Source of the DNA: Actinomycetes bacterium
GTDB taxonomy: Bacteria > Actinomycetota > Acidimicrobiia > Acidimicrobiales > Microtrichaceae
Direction: 5' to 3'
Assembly (NCBI GenBank): GCA_023389745.1
Contig: JAEWED010000146.1
Location: 1-5,794 of the forward strand
Length of the DNA: 5,794 nt
The notes beneath the pieces were generated by a model. The model searched no databases and had not been told where the DNA came from. It saw only the letters and a program-made list of their open reading frames with translations. The translations under genes were made by a program, and so were the position numbers. Shown piece after piece: positions 1 to 4,582 of the stretch (positions are counted from its first letter, which is position 1; each line of letters starts with the position of its first letter).

Positions 1-881
1 GTGTGGAGGTTCGCGTTCCACAGCACGAACCTGGTCAACGAGTTGGTGCGAGTGGTGCGGGTGGTGTTCCAGGCGATGTCGGGGCCGTAGGCGCACTCGT
101 AGTGCTCGGGGAAGAAGGTGGCGGCCGACAGCACGTTGAAGACCAGGAGCGGTGCACCCACGAGCAGGGCGACGAACCCGATGCCCCAGCGGGCGGCGAG
201 CACCGCCAGCACCACCAGGAACCCGATCGACACGACGGCGGTGAGCGCGTCGATCGACCGGCGACGGAACCGGCGCTCACCCGCGAACCCCCGTCCGAAC
301 AGCGACGCGGCCAGGCGTGCCCAGAGCACTGCGGCGAGTCCGACGGTTGCGAACAGCAGTGCGCCGATCAGACCGCCACGTGAGCGGACCACCACGATCG
401 GCTCGACGTCGTCGACGACGTGCGTGTTCTGGTGGTGCTTCAGGTGGTAGGTCCGATAGGCGGAGTACGGGGTCAGGCAGAGCGCACCGCAGACTGCTCC
501 GACGACGTGGTTCGCCCAGGGCGCATCGAACATCGAGCCGTGCAGCGCCTCGTGCTCCGCGGCGATGAGCGAGGTGAGCACGACGCCGGCGACGACGGCG
601 TGCAGGACCCAGGTGATCGGGTGGTTCACGAGCACGGCGATCGTCGTGCTCGCGACGAGCACGACGGCCAGGATGCTCAAGCGGCGCAGCGCGTCGCCCC
701 CGGACACCACGGCCAGGCGGCGCTCGGCAAGCTGCGCCCGCAGCTCGGGCGGGAGCCGGGGGACCGCGACGCCGGCGACCAGCAGGCCGTCGTCAGGGCC
801 GCCGGTCGGCGACGCTGCGACCTCGGTGTCGTCCACCCGAGAGGTCGGGGCGAGGGATCTCTGACGCTGTTCGTTGGCCAA
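1..881 (-). CDS. Membrane fatty acid desaturase family protein, C-terminus cut by window edge
   Basis: The frame is open from position 881 to the left edge (293 codons), so the stop lies outside the window. The product has the layout of the membrane di-iron desaturase/hydroxylase superfamily (PF00487 type): a soluble N-terminus of about 65 residues, hydrophobic segments near residues 68-86 and 95-109, first histidine box HEALH (110-114), second box HLKHH (146-150) with a further His at 154, and hydrophobic segments near 169-190 and 213-250. The last residues, NANLH, look like the start of the third His box (NxNxH..HH), whose remainder is missing. The family uses O2 and reduced electron carriers at a di-iron centre to desaturate or hydroxylate lipids; the substrate cannot be read from the sequence. 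The start chosen is TTG at 881-879, with AGAGG eight bases upstream. GTG at residue 16 is an alternative without a ribosome binding site; in that case the repeat at 868-915 would lie upstream of the gene. Confidence 0.8.
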   Translation of the reverse strand, partial: MANEQRQRSLAPTSRVDDTEVAASPTGGPDDGLLVAGVAVPRLPPELRAQLAERRLAVVSGGDALRRLSILAVVLVASTTIAVLVNHPITWVLHAVVAGVVLTSLIAAEHEALHGSMFDAPWANHVVGAVCGALCLTPYSAYRTYHLKHHQNTHVVDDVEPIVVVRSRGGLIGALLFATVGLAAVLWARLAASLFGRGFAGERRFRRRSIDALTAVVSIGFLVVLAVLAARWGIGFVALLVGAPLLVFNVLSAATFFPEHYECAYGPDIAWNTTRTTRTNSLTRFVLWNANLH

Positions 882-915
882 CGTGTCCGCCTCTGGGTGA
901 CACGCCCTCCCCAGC
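868..915. repeat. Copy 1 of a short element with inverted arms, in a divergent promoter region
   Basis: Read on the minus strand, the element begins GCTGGGGAGGGCGTGTC, has an 11-base spacer, then GACACGTTGGC, and ends CGAACA. The CGTGTC/GACACG arms (882-887 and 899-904) are inverted repeats. The same outer sequence and arms recur at 2521-2563 with a 10-base spacer of different sequence. This copy also contains the 12-base perfect palindrome CGTTGGCCAACG (872-883). It overlaps the proposed TTG start of the desaturase gene and lies about 140 bases upstream of the arginine decarboxylase gene. An operator, a promoter element or a small dispersed repeat are all possible. Confidence 0.6.
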
Positions 916-1043
916 CGCACGGTGGTGCAGGGCCCGGATGATGTGAACCGATGTTGCGAAGAGTCAATCACAGGCGACCTTCCGGGCCAACCCTCCGTCG
1001 GTGGTTGCCGCCGGGGATTCGCCATCCAGGCAGGGAGTGTCGC

Positions 1044-1055
1044 TACCGTTGCCTG
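1044..1055 (+). promoter_or_regulatory. Candidate -10 element for leaderless transcription of the arginine decarboxylase gene
   Basis: TACCGT at 1044-1049 fits the bacterial TAnnnT -10 consensus and ends six bases before the ATG at 1056. Transcription would therefore start at or next to the start codon, as in leaderless actinobacterial mRNAs. No Shine-Dalgarno sequence sits at normal distance (AGGGAG is about 18 bases away), which agrees with this. No convincing -35 hexamer is visible. Confidence 0.45.
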
Positions 1056-1628
1056 ATGGGAATCGTGGAAGTGCCGGGGCGGGCGCTCCCAGACCGCACT
1101 GTGGGTCGGGACGCTTCACTGTCCATCAACGTCGTCGGAGCCGTGGGAACGGGACCGACTTCGCTCGCTGCGTTCGACGACGCACTCGTCTCGGTGGGGG
1201 TGGCGAACTACAACCTCGTCCGGCTCTCCAGCGTGATCCCTCCCGGGACGACGGTCACGCCCGAACCTGCAGGTGTCATCGATCTGCGTGAGCCGCGACG
1301 CATCGTCGGCAGCGGTGGCTGGGGCGACCGCCTCTACGCCGTGTGGGCCTTCGAGAGCGCCGAGCGCTTCGGGGAAGAGGCGTGGGCGGGCGTCGCGTGG
1401 GTCCAGGACCCCTCGGACGGCCGAGGCCTCTTCGTCGAGCACGAGGGGCGCAGCGAGGCCACCGTCCGCGAAGAGCTGGCCGCGTCGCTGCACTCGATCT
1501 GCACCGCGCGCTCCCTGGAGCACCTGGAGCAGCACTCGGTGGTCGTGGGGACCAGCTGCGAGAAGGAGCCGGTCGCCGCGCTCGTGATCGCTCCCTACAT
1601 GTCGGAGCCCTGGGGCGCGACCCCCTGA
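1056..1628 (+). CDS. Pyruvoyl-dependent arginine decarboxylase (PvlArgDC)
   Basis: A 190-residue protein of the PF01862 family, which makes agmatine from arginine, the first step of one polyamine route. The family is made as a proenzyme that cleaves itself between two serines; the second serine becomes the pyruvoyl cofactor. The hallmark region is present: AFDDAL (39-44), NYNLVRLSSVIPPG (51-64) with the Ser58-Ser59 cleavage pair, and VEHEG (127-131), whose Glu128 aligns with the catalytic Glu109 of the Methanocaldococcus jannaschii enzyme (aligned from memory of that sequence). Length is slightly above the archaeal enzyme (165 residues) because of a longer N-terminus and a loop near 84-110. 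The frame is open upstream to 951, but the ATG at 1056 is preferred because a -10-like TACCGT lies six bases before it and homology begins about 20 residues later. A GTG at residue 16 is also possible. No agmatinase or other polyamine gene is in the window. Confidence 0.88.
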   Translation: MGIVEVPGRALPDRTVGRDASLSINVVGAVGTGPTSLAAFDDALVSVGVANYNLVRLSSVIPPGTTVTPEPAGVIDLREPRRIVGSGGWGDRLYAVWAFESAERFGEEAWAGVAWVQDPSDGRGLFVEHEGRSEATVREELAASLHSICTARSLEHLEQHSVVVGTSCEKEPVAALVIAPYMSEPWGATP

Positions 1629-1660
1629 GCACCGGGGTCCCTGCGCTCCGGGCACTTCGA

Positions 1661-1704
1661 GTCCCCGGAGCTCGGGTCAGCGCGTCCTGACCCGAGCCGG
1701 GGAC
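1661..1704. terminator. Strong hairpin between convergent genes, probable bidirectional terminator
   Basis: A perfect 10-bp stem, GCTCGGGTCA (1670-1679) with TGACCCGAGC (1688-1697), closes an 8-base loop. It is extended by GTCCCCG (1661-1667) pairing with CGGGGAC (1698-1704) after a 2-base GA bulge, for 17 bp in total. It lies between the decarboxylase stop (1626-1628) and the stop of the minus-strand gene (1711-1713), where a shared terminator is expected. There is no T-run on either side, which is common for high-GC actinobacterial hairpin terminators. Confidence 0.8.
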
Positions 1705-1710
1705 GGTCGC

Positions 1711-2424
1711 TCAGAGCCAGAACATCGGCGGCGTGAAGGCCGAGAGGCCTCGCAGCAGCTCCACGTTCGTGCCGAGCGGCATGTAGACGGGGTGGTACTC
1801 GTCGTCGAAGCCGACCGTGCCGTCGTCCTTGATCGTCGGCGTGCGGAGATCGACTCGGCCGGCGAACGGCTGCCAGTCGAGGCCGATGCGCTTGAACGAC
1901 GTCATGGCGGCGCCGTTCAGGTGGGCGACGACCCCGGCGCAGGCGAAGTCGTCGACGAGCTTGAACAGCGACAGGTACGCCAGGTCCGCCGAACGCACCG
2001 GCTCGAGCTGCGCGCCCAGCCGGAACTGCGTCTCGACGCCGAGCACGCGTTCGATCTTGATGTCCTGGTCGTCGTAGTACGAACGCACGTCGTCGAGGGT
2101 CAGATCGGGATCGGCATCGACCAGATCGGTCACGAAGAACGGCAGCAGGTCGGGCCGGCCGACGAGCACGGGTGCGGACACCCGCACCACGTGGCGCACG
2201 TAGCCGTCGACGGCGATCACCAGGAAGGTGAACAGGTCCGCGGCCTCGGGCAGGTCGAACAGCGTGGGTGCCTCGGGGAAGAAGCGCTCCTCGAGGTCGG
2301 TCAGCAACGCCGTCAGCGGATGCCCGGTGCGAACCACCAGCGCCGTGGTGCCCGTGCGCGCCGCTTCCGGAACCTCCTCCGGCAGGTCGAGCGCGACGGG
2401 TTCGAGAGAGATCAGGTTCGCCAT
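1711..2424 (-). CDS. Uncharacterised protein, possibly GNAT-like acyltransferase fold
   Basis: A 237-residue soluble protein that I do not recognise. The start is ATG at 2424-2422 with AAGGGG seven bases upstream. There is no signal peptide or membrane segment. Weak signs of a GNAT or N-acyl-amino-acid-synthase-like fold are visible: a hydrophobic beta-hairpin pattern at 64-85 (LFTFLVIAVDGYVRHVVRVSAP has a strand-turn-strand look), then a helix near 148-161, and VVAHLNGAAMTSFKRIGLDW (165-184), which resembles the N-x5-F-x-R-x-G motif at the end of GNAT acetyltransferases. The rest is acidic and ends in an aromatic FTPPMFWL. The fold is an inference from pattern only, and no substrate or pathway can be named. 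The gene is convergent with the arginine decarboxylase gene and divergent from hisG; copy 2 of the repeated element lies about 97 bases upstream of its start. Confidence 0.75.
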   Translation of the reverse strand: MANLISLEPVALDLPEEVPEAARTGTTALVVRTGHPLTALLTDLEERFFPEAPTLFDLPEAADLFTFLVIAVDGYVRHVVRVSAPVLVGRPDLLPFFVTDLVDADPDLTLDDVRSYYDDQDIKIERVLGVETQFRLGAQLEPVRSADLAYLSLFKLVDDFACAGVVAHLNGAAMTSFKRIGLDWQPFAGRVDLRTPTIKDDGTVGFDDEYHPVYMPLGTNVELLRGLSAFTPPMFWL

Positions 2425-2520
2425 GTCAATGCCCCTTCGGTCGCCCCGGGCCGAGGTCCGGCCCGATTCCGAGTGTTGCCCTGTCGCCAGTCCGCCACGG
2501 TGGCTCGGTCAGGTGTCTGG

Positions 2521-2563
2521 TGTTCGCCAACGTGTCCACCCCTTGCGACACGCCCTCCCCAGC
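2521..2563. repeat. Copy 2 of the short element with inverted arms
   Basis: It shares with copy 1 (868-915) the minus-strand sequence GCTGGGGAGGGCGTGTC, the arm GACACGTTGGC and a CGAACA end. The arms are CGTGTC (2531-2536) and GACACG (2547-2552), with a 10-base spacer that differs from that of copy 1. Relative to copy 1 it lacks a few bases near the palindrome, so GTTGGCCAAC is not formed here. It sits between the divergent minus-strand unknown gene (start about 97 bases away) and hisG (about 163 bases away). Confidence 0.6.
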
Positions 2564-2692
2564 GACACTGCACAGTGCCGGGCAACGCCGCAGAGCGTAC
2601 GCAGAACGGTGCATCCACCACAAGGGGTTCGTGCCGACATATCATTCACGCCCCGCCCGGCCGTGGTGCCCCGGTGTCGGGGAACCGACTTC

Positions 2693-2723
2693 TTGGTCGA
2701 GGGTGCCCCGGGAGTACCCTCGA
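2693..2723 (+). promoter_or_regulatory. Candidate hisG promoter, leaderless, overlapped by an inverted repeat
   Basis: TTGGTC (2693-2698) and TACCCT (2715-2720), 16 bases apart, resemble -35 and -10 hexamers. The -10 ends six bases before the GTG at 2727, so the transcript would begin at the start codon. An 8-bp inverted repeat, TCGAGGGT (2697-2704) and ACCCTCGA (2716-2723), overlaps both hexamers and could be an operator. There is no Shine-Dalgarno at normal spacing, apart from a GGGAG 12 bases before the start. Confidence 0.5.
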
Positions 2724-2726
2724 CAC

Positions 2727-3602
2727 GTGCTGAAGCTCGTCCTCCCCAAGGGTTCGCTCGAGAAGGCGACGATGGAACTGTTCGAGGCCGCCGATCTGGG
2801 CGTGCAGCGGAGCTCCGAGGTCAACTACAAGGCGAACATCTCCGACCCCCGCATCGACAGCGTGCGGATCCTGCGCCCCCAGGAGATCCCGACCTACGTG
2901 GCCGACGGGTTGTTCGACCTGGGCATCACCGGGCGTGACTGGGTCGAGGAGACCGGCTCGGACGTCGTCAGCCTGGGCGAGCTCCGCTACTCCAAGGCGA
3001 CGAGCAAGCCGATCAAGGTCGTGCTCGCGGTGCCCGAGGACTCGCCGTACCAGTGCGCCGCCGACCTGCCGGCCGGTGTGCGGGTCTCGACGGAGTACAT
3101 GGGCCTCACGCGCCGCTACTTCGAGTCGATGGGCGTCGACGCCGACATCCGCCTGTCCTACGGCGCCACCGAGGCCAAGGTGCCCGACATCGTCGACTGC
3201 ATCATCGAGATCACCGAGACCGGCCGTGCGCTGCGCGCCGCCGGGCTGCGGATCATCGACGAGGTCCTGATCTCCTACACCGAGCTCGTCGCCAACCGGG
3301 CGGCCTACGAGGACCCCGAGAAGCGCCACGCGATGGAGCAGATCCTCACGCTGCTGCTGGGTGTCATGGAGGCCCGCGGCAAGGTCCTCGTGAAGCTGAA
3401 CGTCGCGTCGGATCAGCTCGAGGCCGTCATCGCGGAGCTGCCGGCGATGAAGACCCCGACGGTCAACGAGCTGTACGGCGCAGCGGGGTACGCCGTCGAG
3501 ACGGTCGTGCCCAAGCACGAGATCAACGTGCTGATCCCGGCCCTCAAGGATGCCGGGGCGACCGACATCATCGAACTGCCGCTGTCGAAGATCGTCCACT
3601 GA
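2727..3602 (+). CDS. hisG: ATP phosphoribosyltransferase, long form (HisG)
   Basis: A 291-residue enzyme of the first step of histidine biosynthesis, which joins ATP and PRPP to give phosphoribosyl-ATP. The length and layout are of the long form, which works without HisZ: a catalytic domain (about 1-210, PF01634) and a C-terminal ACT-like regulatory domain (about 215-291, PF08029) that in the family binds histidine for feedback inhibition. Visible motifs are LVLPKGSLE at the N-terminus, DLGITGRDWV (64-73), SYGATEAKVPDIVDCIIEIT (144-163) followed by ETGRAL for PRPP binding, and the C-terminal segment from HEINVLIPAL (264-273) to the end. The GTG at 2727 places LKLVLPKGS exactly at the family N-terminus; the open frame further upstream has no homology. 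The gene stands apart from other his genes here. A cold-shock-like gene follows four bases after the stop and is probably co-transcribed. Confidence 0.96.
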   Translation: MLKLVLPKGSLEKATMELFEAADLGVQRSSEVNYKANISDPRIDSVRILRPQEIPTYVADGLFDLGITGRDWVEETGSDVVSLGELRYSKATSKPIKVVLAVPEDSPYQCAADLPAGVRVSTEYMGLTRRYFESMGVDADIRLSYGATEAKVPDIVDCIIEITETGRALRAAGLRIIDEVLISYTELVANRAAYEDPEKRHAMEQILTLLLGVMEARGKVLVKLNVASDQLEAVIAELPAMKTPTVNELYGAAGYAVETVVPKHEINVLIPALKDAGATDIIELPLSKIVH

Positions 3603-3606
3603 GCCC

Positions 3607-3825
3607 ATGACCCGGGCACCGGAGCACACCGGCGTGGTGACGGCGTTCGACGAGGCCGTCGGCCTGGGCACCGTCGAGGGCGTCGACGGCACCCGGTTCC
3701 CGTTCCACTGCACCGCCATCGCGGACGGCAGCCGCGACATCCCGGAGGGCGTGACCGTCCGCTTCGACGTCGTGCCGGGCCGCCAGGGTCGCTGGGAGGC
3801 GACCCGGTTGGTGCAGCTGGGCTGA
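3607..3825 (+). CDS. Small cold-shock-domain-like protein
   Basis: A 72-residue protein that aligns over its whole length with the cold-shock OB-fold: TGVVTAFDEAVGLGTV (8-23) for the first strands, then FPFHCTAI (31-38), EGVTVRFDVVPG (47-58) and a last strand near 62-71. In CspA, RNP1 reads KGFGFI and RNP2 VFVHF. Here RNP1 has become VGLGTV, losing both aromatics, while RNP2 keeps FPFH. Nucleic acid binding may therefore be weaker or changed; this is inference. The start is ATG at 3607, four bases after the hisG stop, with only a weak ribosome binding site, which suggests translational coupling to hisG. The stop TGA (3823-3825) directly abuts the stop of the minus-strand gene. I recall similar short proteins with an FHCTAIADGSR motif in actinobacteria, without a defined role. 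Confidence 0.85.
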   Translation: MTRAPEHTGVVTAFDEAVGLGTVEGVDGTRFPFHCTAIADGSRDIPEGVTVRFDVVPGRQGRWEATRLVQLG

Positions 3826-4290
3826 TCAGGCGTCGGGGGTGGCGCCCTCGCTGGCCTGCTTCACCTGCACGAAGATCATCTGGATCTGGCCGAGCGCCTC
3901 GGCGAGCATCGGCCGCTGGTCGCCCAAGCGGTCGCCGACACCGTCGAGCACGGCCCGGAACGCCTCGATCGCGGTGGCGGCCTCGCCGAACGACGGGGGC
4001 TCGGTCTCGAGGTAGATCGTGGCCAGGTCGAGGAAGCGGATCATGTGGTTGCTGATCATCTCGGCGGCCGGTGTGGCGCCGATCTCCTGGCGGACCCGCA
4101 TCATCTCGTTGAGCTCGGCGGCCAGCTGCTGGCGCTCCTCGGGCGACAGCGAGTCGAGGTCGACACCCAGCGCCTCGGCCGCAGCGCGGAGCGGATCGCC
4201 GCTGTCGGGGGCCTTCGTCGGCGACGAAGCGGGCTCGTCGGCCGCGGGCGGGACACGTCGTTCGCCGTCGGGCGTCCACAGTGAGCTCAT
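3826..4290 (-). CDS. DUF1844-like protein
   Basis: A 154-residue soluble protein. The start is ATG at 4290-4288 with GGAG six bases upstream; the open frame runs on to 4524, but that part is low-complexity and lacks a ribosome binding site. The N-terminus (1-35) is Pro/Ser/Ala-rich and probably disordered. A short helical segment with SPEERQQLAAELNEMMRVRQ (49-68) follows. The C-terminal part (75-147) is mostly helical: MISNHMIRFLDLATIYLE (79-96), then a pattern ending in AIEAFRAVLDGVGDRLGDQ (108-126) and LAEALGQIQMIFVQVK (129-144). This matches my memory of DUF1844 (PF08899), a family of unknown function often found next to infC in actinobacteria. Here it is divergent from infC, not in line with it, and its end abuts the cold-shock-like gene. 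The family call is moderate; the existence of the gene is more certain. Confidence 0.75.
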   Translation of the reverse strand: MSSLWTPDGERRVPPAADEPASSPTKAPDSGDPLRAAAEALGVDLDSLSPEERQQLAAELNEMMRVRQEIGATPAAEMISNHMIRFLDLATIYLETEPPSFGEAATAIEAFRAVLDGVGDRLGDQRPMLAEALGQIQMIFVQVKQASEGATPDA

Positions 4291-4421
4291 GTCGATCTCC
4301 AGAGGGGGTGGGGAACCGATGCTGGCCCCGGGCGGATCGGCTGGTACAGTAGCCCCCACAACTGACCAAGCGGGCTCCCGCCCCTCCTGTCCACGTCGAG
4401 TGCGCCAGGATCTCACACGGT

Positions 4422-4439
4422 CGACCGGCGAGCCGGTCG
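4422..4439 (+). other. GC-rich RNA hairpin in the infC leader
   Basis: CGACCGG (4422-4428) pairs perfectly with CCGGTCG (4433-4439) around a CGAG loop. It is a short, very stable stem lying just before the T-rich-tailed hairpin. The left arm also sits within the palindrome CGGTCGACCG (4418-4427), so it has an alternative partner. Confidence 0.5.
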
Positions 4440-4444
4440 CTGTC

Positions 4445-4478
4445 AGCGGGTGCCTCGGCATCCGCTCGTTTCGTTTTC
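4445..4478 (+). terminator. Candidate attenuator (intrinsic-terminator-like hairpin) in the infC leader
   Basis: AGCGGGTGCC (4445-4454) pairs with GGCATCCGCT (4457-4466), giving a 10-bp stem with one G-U pair, and is followed by TCGTTTCGTTTT (4466-4477), the most T-rich run in the neighbourhood. The 3' arm (CCGCT, 4462-4466) can instead pair with AGCGG at 4481-4485, or as CCGCTC (4462-4467) with GAGCGG at 4496-4501, giving mutually exclusive structures. It lies about 100 bases upstream of infC, so it could stop transcription before the operon. Confidence 0.45.
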
Positions 4479-4558
4479 GCAGCGGTGTCCGGGCGGAGCG
4501 GTCCGACCGGCCTGGCGTTGTCACAGAGTACGGACGCGATCCCTGCAGAAAGGACGTG

Positions 4559-4582
4559 ATGTTGAGGAGTGATCGGCTATAG
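4559..4582 (+). CDS. Possible 7-codon leader peptide (MLRSDRL) overlapping the infC start
   Basis: ATG at 4559 has GAAAGGA (4548-4554) four bases upstream, an exact match to part of the anti-Shine-Dalgarno complement. The frame reads MLRSDRL and ends at TAG (4580-4582), which overlaps the proposed ATA start of infC (4579-4581) as ATAG. Ribosomes ending here would be placed directly on the infC start. The mini-ORF also covers the infC ribosome binding site. It could be a real coupled leader peptide, chance, or a sign that a single-base error separates this ATG from infC. No family match is possible at this length. Confidence 0.35.
   Translation: MLRSDRL

Larger units (their letters stand above)
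2425..2726. other. Divergent intergenic region between the unknown gene and hisG
   Basis: A 302-base stretch with no convincing gene. It holds the minus-strand gene's ribosome binding site at 2432-2437, copy 2 of the short element at 2521-2563, a small CCCCG-GTGT-CGGGG hairpin at 2669-2682, and the candidate hisG promoter at 2693-2720. The open frames that cross it on the plus strand are upstream extensions of hisG or shadows, with no family resemblance in this part. Confidence 0.7.
4291..4578. promoter_or_regulatory. Divergent promoter region and long leader of the infC operon
   Basis: A 288-base region between the divergent DUF1844-like gene and infC. The best -10 candidates overlap each other: TACAGT at 4345-4350 on the plus strand and TACTGT (4351-4346) on the minus strand. 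No clear -35 is seen for either. If the plus-strand site is used, the infC mRNA leader is about 220 bases long. The leader contains the hairpin at 4422-4439, the hairpin with a T-rich run at 4445-4478, and the mini-ORF at 4559-4582. infC leaders are known control sites in other bacteria (IF3 and L20 autoregulation), but I do not recognise a described RNA family here. Confidence 0.5.

Noticed and set aside
868..915. Actinobacterial SOS (LexA) box in the repeated element
   Set aside because: TGTTCG and CGAACA-like halves occur, but not as the CGAAC-N4-GTTCG palindrome expected for LexA, and the shared arms are CGTGTC/GACACG instead.
3..941. Plus-strand open frames over the desaturase region
   Set aside because: Their products are Arg/Gly/Asp-rich with no domains, whereas the minus strand gives hydrophobic segments and correctly spaced histidine boxes.
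2268..2726. N-terminal extension of HisG or a separate protein in the open frame before GTG 2727
   Set aside because: The upstream codons are Pro/Arg/Ser-rich without homology, overlap the minus-strand gene, and LKLVLPKGS at 2727 matches the normal HisG N-terminus.
2646..3740. 364-codon minus-strand open frame antisense to hisG
   Set aside because: It is a shadow of hisG in GC-rich DNA: composition is Arg/Asp/Gly/Val/Leu-rich without a family pattern, while the plus strand is unmistakable HisG.
4291..4524. Longer start for the DUF1844-like gene at 4524
   Set aside because: The extra 78 residues are low-complexity and overlap the infC leader; the ATG at 4290 has a well-spaced GGAG.
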